Assembly: GCA_021413945.1 (NCBI GenBank)
Contig: JAIOPK010000006.1
Location: 248,001-312,000, forward strand
Direction: 5' to 3'
From: Candidatus Uhrbacteria bacterium
GTDB lineage: Bacteria > Patescibacteriota > Patescibacteriia > 2-12-FULL-60-25
Length of the DNA stretch: 64,000 nt
Shown: in pieces, positions 32,649-40,463 of the stretch
How the letters are laid out: each line of letters begins with the position of its first letter
Numbering within the stretch: position 1 is the stretch's first letter
Made by a program: the position numbers and the translations under genes
Notes under the pieces: generated by a model
What the model was told of the DNA's origin: nothing
Database searches by the model: none
The model's input: only the letters and a program-made list of their open reading frames with translations

Positions 32649-33551
32649 ATGATTCCGGCCTTATCCGTCAAGCATGCAGGGAAGACGTTTAAACGACAGA
32701 ATGCCGAGCCGCTTGAAGCCTTGAAAGACGTGAACCTCGAGATTAAAGCGGGGAGCATCCACGGACTGCTTGGACCAAATGGCGCCGGTAAATCGACGTT
32801 GATTAGTTTGATTTCCGGAATTTCCGTGGCGGACCAAGGTTCGATTGAAGTATTTGGGCTCGACGTCGCCAAGCAGACACAGGCCGCAAAACAGATCCAG
32901 GGAATTGTTCCGCAGGAAGTCGTGGTTGAGCCGGCGTTTACGGTGCGTGAAGTGCTGTATTATTTTAGCGGAATGTATGGCGTTCCGGCGGGGGAGCGCG
33001 ATGCTCGTATCGATGCGGTTCTGAAGGATTTGGCATTGTCGGACAAGGCCGAGGAGCGCGCCCGTAGTCTGTCCGGCGGAATGAAGCGACGGCTGATGAT
33101 TGCTAAATCGATTATTCACAAGCCAAAACTTTTGATCCTGGATGAGCCGACGGCCGGTGTTGACGTTGCTTTGCGCCAAAAGATTTGGGAGCTGGTCCGT
33201 CGTCTACGCGATGAAGGGACGACCATTTTGTTTACCACACATTATCTTGAGGAAGCCGAGCAGTTATGCGATCGCATTACGCTCATCAATCATGGTCGCA
33301 TCATTAAGGATGGATCGCTGAAAGATCTACAACAGGAGTTCTCCAAGAATGTCATCACATTCGAGCTGTATGACCGCGAGGCAACGGCCTTGTCCGGAGT
33401 TGTCGCCGATGGGAATGCGTATCATTTTCCGATGACGGACTTGGCTAAAGATATGCGGACGCTTACCGAGCACTATCAATCCAATATCAAATCGATCAGG
33501 AGCGAGGCAGTTTCCCTTGAAAAGATTTTTCTGGAATTGACGAAAGACTAA
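32649..33551 (+). CDS. ABC transporter ATP-binding protein (DrrA/CcmA type)
   Basis: A 300-residue export-type ATPase. Walker A is GPNGAGKST (residues about 42-50), the Q-loop region is GIVPQEVVVEPAFTVREVLYYFSGMYG, the signature is SLSGGMKRRLMIAKS, and Walker B is LLILDEPTAGVD. The H-loop is TTHYLEEAEQLCDRITLINHGRII. The C-terminal 70 residues form the usual accessory domain. It pairs with the ABC-2 permease that starts one base after its stop (TAATATG). The substrate cannot be inferred; drug, polysaccharide or lipid export are family options. Confidence 0.92.
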   Translation: MIPALSVKHAGKTFKRQNAEPLEALKDVNLEIKAGSIHGLLGPNGAGKSTLISLISGISVADQGSIEVFGLDVAKQTQAAKQIQGIVPQEVVVEPAFTVREVLYYFSGMYGVPAGERDARIDAVLKDLALSDKAEERARSLSGGMKRRLMIAKSIIHKPKLLILDEPTAGVDVALRQKIWELVRRLRDEGTTILFTTHYLEEAEQLCDRITLINHGRIIKDGSLKDLQQEFSKNVITFELYDREATALSGVVADGNAYHFPMTDLAKDMRTLTEHYQSNIKSIRSEAVSLEKIFLELTKD

Positions 33552-33552
33552 T

Positions 33553-34302
33553 ATGTTGACGAATGTTTTTGCGCTCTACGCGCGCGAGGTCAAGCGATTC
33601 CAAAAGATTTGGCTCGATACCGTTGTGAGTCCGCTCATGTCGATGGTACTGTTTTTGGCCGTGTTCGGTATCGTGTCCGGGGACCGCATGGTTGGCGGAT
33701 TGCCGTATCTTGCCTTTGTGTATACGGGTCTTCTTACGATGACGATGGTGAATGCGAGTTTCTCGAATCCGGCCTTTGCGCTGGTGATTTCCAAGAATTT
33801 GGGTTCGATTATCGACATTCAGTTGGCTCCGCTACCGAATTGGGGGATTGGAATTGCGTATGCGCTGGCGGCGTGTACGCGCGCTTTGTTGACGCTCGCG
33901 GTCGCGTTGTTGATCACGATCTGGTTTATTCCGATTCATGGAATTTCGCATCCGATTTTACTTTTGCTTGGCTTGGTTTTGACCGGCCTCGAGTTTGGAA
34001 TGCTTGGCGTGTGCTTTGGAATGTATGCCAAGAATTTTGAGGCACTGACGTTTGTCACGACGTTCATTGTTCAGCCCATGATTTTTTTGGCTGGTGTGTT
34101 CTATCCCGTTGCGAGTCTTCCGGGGATTTGGCCGATGGTATCGCAATTCAATCCCATGCATCACTCGGTGAACCTGTTGCGTTATGCGACCACGGGTTAT
34201 GCTGATACGGCTCCGATGTTGTCGCTTGGCGTTATCGTAAGTATTACCGTCGCTGTGTTCGTTTTGATGCAGTGGCTAACAAAAAAGAAATTAAATAGCT
34301 AA
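33553..34302 (+). CDS. ABC-2 type transporter permease
   Basis: The 249-residue membrane protein has six helices. The N terminus (LYAREVKRFQKIWLDTVVSPLMSMVLFLAVFGIVSG) is typical of ABC-2 permeases of the YadH/NodJ kind. The loop ISKNLGSIIDIQLAPLPNWGIGIAYALAACTRALLTL and PMIFLAGVFYPVASLPGIWPMVSQFNPMHHSVNLLRYA carry the conserved 'F.SG.FYP...LP.....PL....' region. It forms an exporter with the preceding ATPase. Confidence 0.9.
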   Translation: MLTNVFALYAREVKRFQKIWLDTVVSPLMSMVLFLAVFGIVSGDRMVGGLPYLAFVYTGLLTMTMVNASFSNPAFALVISKNLGSIIDIQLAPLPNWGIGIAYALAACTRALLTLAVALLITIWFIPIHGISHPILLLLGLVLTGLEFGMLGVCFGMYAKNFEALTFVTTFIVQPMIFLAGVFYPVASLPGIWPMVSQFNPMHHSVNLLRYATTGYADTAPMLSLGVIVSITVAVFVLMQWLTKKKLNS

Positions 34303-34312
34303 CAATATATTT

Positions 34313-34906
34313 ATGATGAAAATATACGGAACGAAACAGAGTAGTGCATCGCGTTGTTATTGGGCTGCGGCGGAAGCGGGCGTTGAATTGGAAAACGTGC
34401 CTCTCGATTTCCAAAAACAGGAGCACAAGTCCGAGGCATTTCTCAAGCTCAATCCGAATGGAAAAGTGCCGACGCTCGTCGACGGCGATGTCGTGATTTG
34501 GGAATCGATGGCGATCAATAATTACATTCTTGAGAAGCATAAGCCGGAATTGTTTGGAGAGATGGACGCGGGATCGCATGCGCTTCTGCTGCAGTGGAGC
34601 TATTGGTCGCTCGCGCATCTTCAAAAGGCGATCGAGCCGTTGTATATGCAAAAGTGGATAGGACCGATGTCTGCAGAAGGTGTCGAGGCGGCAAAAGCGG
34701 ATTCGACCAAATGGCTCACGATTCTCGATAAACATCTTGAAGGCCGCGAGTATATTGTCGGAAAAACGTTTACCATCGCCGATATCAATGTCGGATCTGT
34801 CGCGTTTTCCGGTAAAGATCATATCGACTACAACGCGTTCCCAAACGTTTCCCGATGGCTCGCCGCGCTCGCTCAGCGTCCGGCATATCAACAGGTTTAC
34901 GGCTAA
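34313..34906 (+). CDS. Glutathione S-transferase family protein
   Basis: The 197-residue protein has a thioredoxin-like N domain (MKIYGTKQSSASRCYWAAAEAGVELENVPLDF, LKLNPNGKVPTLVDGDVVIWESMAINNYI with the ES motif for the glutathione gamma-Glu) and the all-helical C domain (EYIVGKTFTIADINVGSVAF, matching the 'G...SiADi' N-cap). The catalytic Ser/Tyr would be in the SSASRC segment. GST genes are unusual in reduced CPR genomes, which generally lack glutathione synthesis. ATG 34316 is an equally possible start. It shares TAATG with the next gene. Confidence 0.85.
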   Translation: MMKIYGTKQSSASRCYWAAAEAGVELENVPLDFQKQEHKSEAFLKLNPNGKVPTLVDGDVVIWESMAINNYILEKHKPELFGEMDAGSHALLLQWSYWSLAHLQKAIEPLYMQKWIGPMSAEGVEAAKADSTKWLTILDKHLEGREYIVGKTFTIADINVGSVAFSGKDHIDYNAFPNVSRWLAALAQRPAYQQVYG

Positions 34907-35445
34907 TGATCATCGAGATTCGTCGACGTGCGTATCAGCGTACCATTCGAATCTCGGTAAAACCGGGCGGGCATGTGCTTGTTACCGCTGGCAAGCATGT
35001 GCCCGCTTTTATGATTGACGGGTATATCAAGCATCATCAAGCGTGGATTGATAAGACGGTCGACAAGCTCAAAATGGTTCCGGTTTCTATTTTGCGGCAG
35101 CAGGATCCGGAGGAATTCAAACGGTTGAAAAAAACCGCGTTGAAATTTGCGGAAGAGCGGCTCGAGCACTTTAATCGGATCTATCAATTCCGATGGACAC
35201 GTGTTTCGATTCGTCGGACCAAGACGCAGTGGGGGAGCTGTTCCAAATCCGGGACGCTGGCATTTAATTATAAGCTCCTTCTCGTACCGCCGGAGTTGGC
35301 CGACTATGTGATCGTGCATGAGCTGTGCCACTTGGCCGTTTTTAACCATTCGGCGAAGTTTTGGAAGGAAGTCGAACGAGCAATTCCGGATTGGCGTCGA
35401 CGTCGAGTTGCACTTAGAAAGGTTGGGAATGGGAGCTTGGGGTAG
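34906..35445 (+). CDS. YgjP-like metallopeptidase (DUF45, M48 superfamily)
   Basis: The ATG at 34906 overlaps the GST stop (TAATG), giving 179 residues. The zinc-binding HELCHLAVFNHSAKFW (HExxH with a third His) follows the family motif RRTKTQWGSCSKSGTLAFNYKLLLVPPELADYVIVHELCH. The N-terminal 60 residues are beta-rich as in YgjP/SprT-like proteins. Zinc hydrolase activity is expected; the substrate is not known. The stop codon lies in the left arm of structured repeat copy C. Confidence 0.88.
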   Translation: MIIEIRRRAYQRTIRISVKPGGHVLVTAGKHVPAFMIDGYIKHHQAWIDKTVDKLKMVPVSILRQQDPEEFKRLKKTALKFAEERLEHFNRIYQFRWTRVSIRRTKTQWGSCSKSGTLAFNYKLLLVPPELADYVIVHELCHLAVFNHSAKFWKEVERAIPDWRRRRVALRKVGNGSLG

Positions 35446-35548
35446 GATTCCGCAATACAAAAACACGCCTGCGGAACTCGTCGTCGATTTCTTGTTCTTC
35501 AAGGTCGACTCAGACAGTCCTCGGCGTGTTTTTGTATTGCGGAATCCT
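35444..35548 (+). repeat. Structured repeat family, copy C
   Basis: The outer stem is a perfect 26-bp inverted repeat (AGGATTCCGCAATACAAAAA plus CACGCC and its complement). The core carries CCTGCGGAACTCG (about 35468) and CTCAGACAGTCCTCGG (about 35509). The inner hairpin is closed by TCG/CGA with CTTG/CAAG inside. It overlaps the stop codon of the metallopeptidase gene, and separates it from the convergent helicase remnant. A T5 run lies in the right arm. Confidence 0.9.
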
Positions 35549-35552
35549 GCGT

Positions 35553-35885
35553 TTAGGTATGAATTCTCGGTTGGCGCTTTCCGGCAGGGGCTTGGAAGTC
35601 AAAGCTACGTGCAGGCTGCGAGCTCGATGCGGAGCTGACTCCGCGCTTAATGAAGCGGTCGTCGCGGCGGGCGTTGGAGTAGCCGCTCGAACGTTCCGGG
35701 CGGGCACCGTAGCCGCCACCGGAACCGTAGCTGCGCTTTTGGCCGTAGGCCGGGCGTTGCGGCTCGTATTCGCGAGTTGCAGCCGGCATGGCGCGTGCCG
35801 GAGGAAGTTCCGGGAGGCGTCCGACGGGCAGACTCTTGCGGAGAATGCGCTCGATCGCCTTCACGTCTCCTCGCTGGTCAAACAT
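35553..35885 (-). pseudogene. Detached C-terminal tail of the DEAD-box helicase
   Basis: This frame reads AMFDQRGDVKAIERILRKSLPVGRLPELPP, the usual end of a RhlE-type helicase core ('..D...l..IEk.l...i'). A Gly/Arg/Ser-rich tail follows (RSYGSGGGYGARPERSSGYSNARRDDRF), as in RNA-binding C-terminal extensions. It has no start of its own. It continues the helicase gene at 35861 in another frame, after loss of the segment that should carry motifs V and VI. Confidence 0.7.
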
Positions 35886-36784
35886 GGCAAAGGAGATGGC
35901 CTTCCGGTTTTGAAACCGTCGAGCGCGCGGCGACGTTGAGCGAGGGAACGGTCGGAGTGGATTTCAGCGGAGTTGTGACCCATCGAGCGGATCAAGCGGG
36001 CGATTTTGCTGGCGCCGTGCTTGGTGCGCGAGAAGACGAGAACCGAACCGCGATATTCCTGAAGTAATTTCTCAAGCAAGCGTCCCTTCTCGTCACGGGA
36101 GACAAAGAAAATTTCCTGCTCGACATTGGCCGCGGCCGTTCCGGCGAGAGCGATCTCGACGCGGACCGGTGTCTTCATGTAGCTGTTGGCCATTCCGATG
36201 ATCTCGCTTGGCATCGTGGCCGAGAACAACATCGTCTGGCGATCTTTTGGCACGGAAGCAAGGATGCGGCGGATCTGGGGTTCAAAGCCCATATCGAGCA
36301 TACGGTCGGCTTCGTCGAGCACAAGGGTGCGGACATCGTCGAGCTTAAGCGTGCGCTGTTCGATGTGATCGTTCAAACGACCCGGAGTACCGATAATGAT
36401 ATGGGGACGGTTGCGCAGCATGTTGAGCTGCATTTTCATGGAAGCGCCGCCGATCAACACGGCAGTGCGGAGGTTGAGATGGCGTCCGATTTTGGCAAAC
36501 GATTCCTCGACCTGAAGGGCGAGTTCGCGCGTCGGCAAAATGACGAGACCGCGTCCCTTGGTGATGGCGAGGCGCTGGATCATCGGGATACCAAAGGCGA
36601 GGGTTTTACCGGTGCCGGTTTGGGCAATACCAATAACGTCCTTTCCTTCGATCGCGATCGGGATGGCTTTGGACTGAATGGGGGTTGGCTCGCTGTAGTT
36701 GTTGCGCTCGAGCGATTCGAGCAGCTTGGGTGCGATACCGAGGCCGTTAAAACCGGTCCCAGTCGCTTGGGTTTGGGGTGACAT
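35861..36784 (-). CDS. DEAD-box RNA helicase (RhlE type), 3' part damaged by deletion and frameshift
   Basis: The first 290 residues are a normal DEAD-box helicase: Q motif FNGLGIAPKLLESLERNNYSEPTPIQSKAIP, motif I AQTGTGKT, Ia PTRELALQ, Ib TPGRL, II LDEADRMLDMGFEPQI, III FSATM, IV VLVFSRTKHGA. After HSDRSLAQRRRALDGFKTGR the frame runs into 11 unrelated residues and stops. The other frame resumes at KAISFAMFDQRGD. So about 55-60 residues with motifs V (ARGLD) and VI (HRIGRTGR) are missing, plus a frame change. As sequenced it cannot be an active helicase; real loss or assembly collapse are both possible. The 5' leader is long and structured. Confidence 0.85.
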   Translation of the reverse strand: MSPQTQATGTGFNGLGIAPKLLESLERNNYSEPTPIQSKAIPIAIEGKDVIGIAQTGTGKTLAFGIPMIQRLAITKGRGLVILPTRELALQVEESFAKIGRHLNLRTAVLIGGASMKMQLNMLRNRPHIIIGTPGRLNDHIEQRTLKLDDVRTLVLDEADRMLDMGFEPQIRRILASVPKDRQTMLFSATMPSEIIGMANSYMKTPVRVEIALAGTAAANVEQEIFFVSRDEKGRLLEKLLQEYRGSVLVFSRTKHGASKIARLIRSMGHNSAEIHSDRSLAQRRRALDGFKTGRPSPLPCLTSEET

Positions 36785-36797
36785 TTAATTGTGTCAA

Positions 36798-36862
36798 TCG
36801 GGACCCGATTCCGGACGGTCACTTCATGTGACGCTTGCCTGGTACGAATCTTGGGGTCCCGA
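36798..36862 (-). promoter_or_regulatory. Structured 5' leader of the helicase gene
   Basis: In the mRNA leader, TCGGGACCC (36854-36862) pairs perfectly with GGGTCCCGA (36798-36806). Between them a smaller perfect hairpin GTCAC-loop-GTGAC spans 36818-36832. The start codon lies 14 nt after the outer stem. Cold-shock-type helicase mRNAs often have regulatory leaders; any control here is inference. Confidence 0.5.
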
Positions 36863-36898
36863 GCATAGTACGGAACATCCTTTTCGATTGAAGACGCA

Positions 36899-36927
36899 AG
36901 AATACCTTATTTTGGCTAGGTTGTCAA
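36899..36927 (-). promoter_or_regulatory. Promoter of the DEAD-box helicase gene
   Basis: On the minus strand, TTGACA and TATTCT are separated by exactly 17 bp. The predicted transcript start near 36892 leaves a leader of about 108 nt, much longer than for other genes here. Confidence 0.65.
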
Positions 36928-36959
36928 ACCCCGATGCATAACTTCGCTATGATACGGGG
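36927..36959 (+). other. Imperfect inverted repeat upstream of the AI-2E transporter gene
   Basis: CCCCG...CATA pairs with TATG...CGGGG around ACTTCGC, with a 3-nt internal loop. It lies just upstream of the -10 box at 36969 and could be an operator, or a terminator without a U tract. Confidence 0.35.
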
Positions 36960-36968
36960 CAGGTATGC

Positions 36969-36974
36969 TATTCT
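36969..36974 (+). promoter_or_regulatory. Extended -10 box (TGC TATTCT) of the AI-2E transporter gene
   Basis: TGCTATTCT ends 6 nt before the ATG at 36981. The transcript should be leaderless. Confidence 0.55.
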
Positions 36975-36980
36975 GTTGCT

Positions 36981-38030
36981 ATGCAAGCGACTCGACTTCA
37001 GCAGATCTTCTTTTTTGCCATGCTGTCGGGAATCCTCGTCCTGGCTTTTCTGGTGTTTCAGCCTTATCTCATTGTCTTAGCCGTTTCCGCTATGACGGCC
37101 GTTATTCTGCATCCATTTCACACGTGGCTGATTAAACTGCTACGCGGCAGTCCGGGTATTGCGGCGTTGCTAGCGATTCTGACCTTTGTCGTTCTACTAC
37201 TTATTCCCGTTGCACTGATGGGGACGCAGATTTTGCGGGAAGCCGGCGAACTGTATCAGGAGATTCGTCTGAACCGCGACGTGTATCTGCATACCATTCA
37301 AGACGCGATTCTTGCTCCGGCACGTATCTGGTTTCCGTCGCTTGATTTATCCTTTGACGCAGGCGTCGAGCATGTCCTTGTTTGGATGACTCAAAATCTC
37401 GGAGCGATTTTTTCCGGAACCGCCAATGTTTTACTTGACTTGCTGCTCGGCTTGATCGCGTTGTTTTATTTCTTGCGCGATGGGAAACGGTTTGCGGAAT
37501 CGTTCATGCGTCTCTCGCCGCTGCAGGACCGGCATGATCGCGTGATCATGGAGCGTTTAACGGTGGCGGTAAACTCCGTGGTTAAAGGACAGCTTTTTGT
37601 CGCGATGATTCAAGGTACGCTTACCGGTTTCGGTTTTTGGATATTTGGGGTACCAAATCCCGCGCTTTGGGGAAGCGTTGCCGCGGTTTGTGCGCTTGTT
37701 CCGGGAGTCGGTACCAGTCTTGTTCTCTTGCCCGGTATTATTATGCTGTTTGTTACCGGTCACCTTTGGCCGGCGTTCGGGCTCGCGCTTTGGGGCGGTT
37801 TGGCCGTCGGGTTGATCGATAATATGCTCGGTCCGTACTTGGTCGGACGCGGCGCCAAGATCCATCCGCTTTGGGTATTGTTTGGAGTGCTTGGCGGTAT
37901 CTCGTTGTTTGGTCCGATGGGATTCCTGCTTGGACCGATGCTGGTGAGCCTGCTCTTTGCGCTGTTCGACATCTATCGAATGGTGATTCTTCGTAGCGAG
38001 GAAACGACGTATTCGGTTACGGGCGCTTGA
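36981..38030 (+). CDS. AI-2E family (UPF0118/PerM) transporter
   Basis: The 349-residue protein has about seven or eight membrane helices. The N-terminal pair (FFAMLSGILVLAFLVFQPYLIVLAVSAMTAVILHPFHTWL) is typical. The C-terminal half has the family motifs GQLFVAMIQGTLTGFGFWIFGVPNPALWGSVAAVCALVPGVGTSLVLLPG and DNMLGPYLVGRGAKIHPLWVLFGVLGGISLFGPMGFLLGP. Members export small molecules or act as Na+/H+ exchangers; the substrate here is unknown. The 3' end overlaps the convergent gene by 14 bp. Confidence 0.9.
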   Translation: MQATRLQQIFFFAMLSGILVLAFLVFQPYLIVLAVSAMTAVILHPFHTWLIKLLRGSPGIAALLAILTFVVLLLIPVALMGTQILREAGELYQEIRLNRDVYLHTIQDAILAPARIWFPSLDLSFDAGVEHVLVWMTQNLGAIFSGTANVLLDLLLGLIALFYFLRDGKRFAESFMRLSPLQDRHDRVIMERLTVAVNSVVKGQLFVAMIQGTLTGFGFWIFGVPNPALWGSVAAVCALVPGVGTSLVLLPGIIMLFVTGHLWPAFGLALWGGLAVGLIDNMLGPYLVGRGAKIHPLWVLFGVLGGISLFGPMGFLLGPMLVSLLFALFDIYRMVILRSEETTYSVTGA

Positions 38031-38895
38031 TCAGCAGTTTGTCTTCCAGTTTGGACCAAGGGAAGAAAACCATTTGCCGGCCTGCGACGTAGGGCGTGAT
38101 CTCGTAAACGTCCCAGAACAGCATCATGCCGTCTCCGGTGAAAAAGAAATGGTCGGCGGATCCGAATTTTTCCGATTGCTGTTCCGCCGTCATGGTCGAC
38201 GTATCGTTGACGATCGCGTTGATCTCCGTGCGTGCCTCTTCATAGAGCGCGTCCTCATAGTCTTTCAGAATATCGGCGTATGCGGATTTCATGACGGATT
38301 GAAGCTGGTCATTTTTGATGACGTCTCCAAGCGTGAGTTTTTGTCCGGTCGCCATGTCGAGCGTGAGCGCCCGCATTCCAGAATTTCCATGCGCGCCTCC
38401 GGTGTATTGATACGTTTCGACGGTCAGGCTGGCTAGGCTCGATGTCAGCAGCTGAATGGAAAACGTCGAATCGTCCGCGTAGTTCATGTTGGCAATCGCT
38501 TCCGGTCCGAGCTCGCGCGTGATGTCCTCCAAGTCCGATCTGCACATGTCAATGAATTCCGCGGCGACTTCATCCGGATTCAGCACGACGGTACCGGTTG
38601 CGGACATGAGTCCGTATGCACGCAGGATTTCTCGATTGGCTCGGTCGAGTACGGGGTCGCTCGGACGCTCGTCCATGTTCCATGCGCTTGGACGGGTGAG
38701 CTCCGGGAAGGTCAGGCTGAATTCACAGCCTCCGGAACCTCGAACATCCGCTTTGTCGGCAAAGGTGTGGACAGAGACGCTCGGCGCTCCGATCTCATCG
38801 GCATCGTCTTGTAAAGACGGAGTTTGGCTCGGTTTTGCACAGCCGGCGGCTAGAAGGAGGGGGAGGGCAAGCAGAGCGAAGCGAGCATGTTTCAT
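38017..38895 (-). CDS. Lipoprotein with DUF3298 (RsiV-like) domain
   Basis: The signal peptide has a lipobox (LLLAAGC, Cys at residue 19). The mature part carries the DUF4163/DUF3298 layout: strand-rich N part, SLTVETYQYTGGAHGNSGMRALTLDMATGQKLTLGDVIKND in the middle, and the DUF3298 end (FFFTGDGMMLFWDVYEITPYVAGRQMVFFPWSKLEDKL). In RsiV this domain binds lysozyme; here no sigma factor is adjacent, so a similar sensing role is only a guess. It is divergent from the thermonuclease gene. Confidence 0.8.
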   Translation of the reverse strand: MKHARFALLALPLLLAAGCAKPSQTPSLQDDADEIGAPSVSVHTFADKADVRGSGGCEFSLTFPELTRPSAWNMDERPSDPVLDRANREILRAYGLMSATGTVVLNPDEVAAEFIDMCRSDLEDITRELGPEAIANMNYADDSTFSIQLLTSSLASLTVETYQYTGGAHGNSGMRALTLDMATGQKLTLGDVIKNDQLQSVMKSAYADILKDYEDALYEEARTEINAIVNDTSTMTAEQQSEKFGSADHFFFTGDGMMLFWDVYEITPYVAGRQMVFFPWSKLEDKLLIKRP

Positions 38896-38914
38896 ATGTG
38901 GCGCATCTTAATAT

Positions 38915-39505
38915 ATGATGGGCCGGATGTCTCGTAAGAAGTGGTTGAAGTTTCTGATGACCTTTGTTTTGGGTTTGGTGGCTTTGGCGTGGCTTCGAGT
39001 CGATGGAAGTGAGCCCGTATCGACGCCGATCGAACAGCAGCTTCCGACTTCTGTCGAAGTAGCGACAACATCGACGAATGCGCTGGCGATTCGGGCGGTT
39101 GATGGGGATACGATTGAAGTTCTCCTCGACGGATCAGCGGTGAATGTGAAAGTGCGTTTGCTTGGTATTGATACGCCGGAATCTGTCGACCCAAGGAAAC
39201 CGGTGCAATGTTTTGGAAAGGAAGCTTCGAAGCATACGGCGGAACTCGTCGAGGGAAAACGTGTGCGGTTGGATGCCGATCCCAAGGCCGATGAAGTGGA
39301 CAAGTACGGACGATTGCTGAGGAATGTTATTTTGTCCGACGGGATCGATTTGAATGCGGAACTTGTCGCTGATGGATATGCGCATGCGTACTTGTCGTAT
39401 CCGCTCGATGCACGGCGCAAGGCCGAGCTGACGCGGTTGCAGGAGGAGGCGAAGGCCGCGCAACGAGGGCTTTGGAATCCGGAGACATGCGCCGTGAGCG
39501 GTTGA
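38915..39505 (+). CDS. Thermonuclease (SNase family) exported or membrane-tethered
   Basis: An N-terminal hydrophobic segment (residues about 11-25, LMTFVLGLVALAWL) exports or tethers the 196-residue protein. The SNase OB fold has AIRAVDGDTIEVLLDGSAVNVKVRLLGIDTPES, with catalytic Arg in VRLLGIDTPE, and ELVEGKRVRLDADPKADEVDKYGRLLRNVIL with the second Arg (YGRLL). The end matches AEAKAAQRGLWNPETC. It likely degrades external DNA or RNA for nucleotides. ATG 38927 is an alternative start. Confidence 0.9.
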   Translation: MMGRMSRKKWLKFLMTFVLGLVALAWLRVDGSEPVSTPIEQQLPTSVEVATTSTNALAIRAVDGDTIEVLLDGSAVNVKVRLLGIDTPESVDPRKPVQCFGKEASKHTAELVEGKRVRLDADPKADEVDKYGRLLRNVILSDGIDLNAELVADGYAHAYLSYPLDARRKAELTRLQEEAKAAQRGLWNPETCAVSG

Positions 39506-39568
39506 CGTTCATCGATAATTGAGGCAAGTTTTGGTCGGTCCTTTGACTGACCGGAAAGCGAGAGAGCC

Positions 39569-40396
39569 GTGAAGGTGAGACTGGGCGTATTCGACATGGA
39601 CGGTACCTGCTATCGAGATTCCCTCACGATCGATCTGTTCGACCGTCTGCGTGCGAAGGGCGTCCTCAAGGACGAGCGCTTCCGCGACGTCGATCGGCTG
39701 AAGAGGCTCTGGAAAGATCGCCAGACGTCCGATGCATACGAGACGTATGTGCGCGCACTGGTCGAGATCATCGAGAACGGGGCGTTTTCCGCGCCGGTGT
39801 CGATCGTCTCTTCCGTCTGCAACGAGTTGGTGGAAGAGAAGGGACGCCAGGTGTACGAGTTCACGCGCGAGCTCGTCACAACGCTACGCGACCTCGGCTA
39901 CACGCTCGCCGCCATCAGCGGAAGCCCGCGCCCGGCGGTCGAGGCGTTCGTCAGACCGTTCGATTTCAAGATCATCCGCGCGACGGAGTATGAAGTCGTC
40001 GACGGGTTCTACACCGGACGCATCGCGGCCAGACCCGTCGATGACAAGGCCACGGCGCTTCAGGAGATCATCGATTCCTGCGGCGCGAAAGCCGAAGATG
40101 TTATCGCGGTAGGCGATACGGGTTCCGACTACGGCATGCTGCGTGCCGTCGGCTATCCTATTGCTTTCAATCCTTCGCTCGCACTCAAGCGGTGCATCCG
40201 AAGCGAAGGCGTTCCCGTTTGGGGTCGCCCGATCGGGATCGTCACCCAGCGGAAGGACGACGTCACGATCGCTTCCTTTCAGCCGGATCAGGCCTATCGG
40301 CCGAGACTGGTCGAGTGCAGACTCTCGCACATCTTGCCGAAGGATGCTGCCGAGAAGCTCGGCGCGAGGCTCGGATCCATGTACCAGTACCCCTGA
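39569..40396 (+). CDS. HAD-superfamily phosphatase (SerB/IB-like), orphan-class gene
   Basis: The 275-residue protein has motif I FDMDGTCYRDS (residues 8-18), motif II in AAISGSPRPAVEAF, a lysine in RPVDDKATAL and motif III VIAVGDTGSDYGML, matching HAD IB phosphatases of the SerB kind. The start is GTG, with a purine-rich AAGCGAGAGAG upstream. Codon use is strongly C-ending and GC-rich compared with the flanking nuc and pepA genes, and a private GC-rich terminator follows. This suggests recent transfer or a different expression class. The substrate is unknown. Confidence 0.8.
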   Translation: MKVRLGVFDMDGTCYRDSLTIDLFDRLRAKGVLKDERFRDVDRLKRLWKDRQTSDAYETYVRALVEIIENGAFSAPVSIVSSVCNELVEEKGRQVYEFTRELVTTLRDLGYTLAAISGSPRPAVEAFVRPFDFKIIRATEYEVVDGFYTGRIAARPVDDKATALQEIIDSCGAKAEDVIAVGDTGSDYGMLRAVGYPIAFNPSLALKRCIRSEGVPVWGRPIGIVTQRKDDVTIASFQPDQAYRPRLVECRLSHILPKDAAEKLGARLGSMYQYP

Positions 40397-40402
40397 TCTG
40401 CC

Positions 40403-40434
40403 CAAGGCCCCCGAAACTCGGGGGCCTTGTTCGT
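40403..40434 (+). terminator. Terminator of the HAD phosphatase gene
   Basis: The stem AAGGCCCCCGA / TCGGGGGCCTT with loop AAC is followed by GTTCGTTTTC. Confidence 0.85.
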
Positions 40435-40463
40435 TTTCTTACCTAGCCCTAGGCTCCCTTCAT

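Noticed and set aside
39238-39250. A GGCGGAACTCGTCG stretch inside the thermonuclease gene that matches half of the structured repeat core
   Set aside because: It encodes part of the SNase domain (AELVEG), the second box is absent and there is no inverted repeat, so it is chance similarity.
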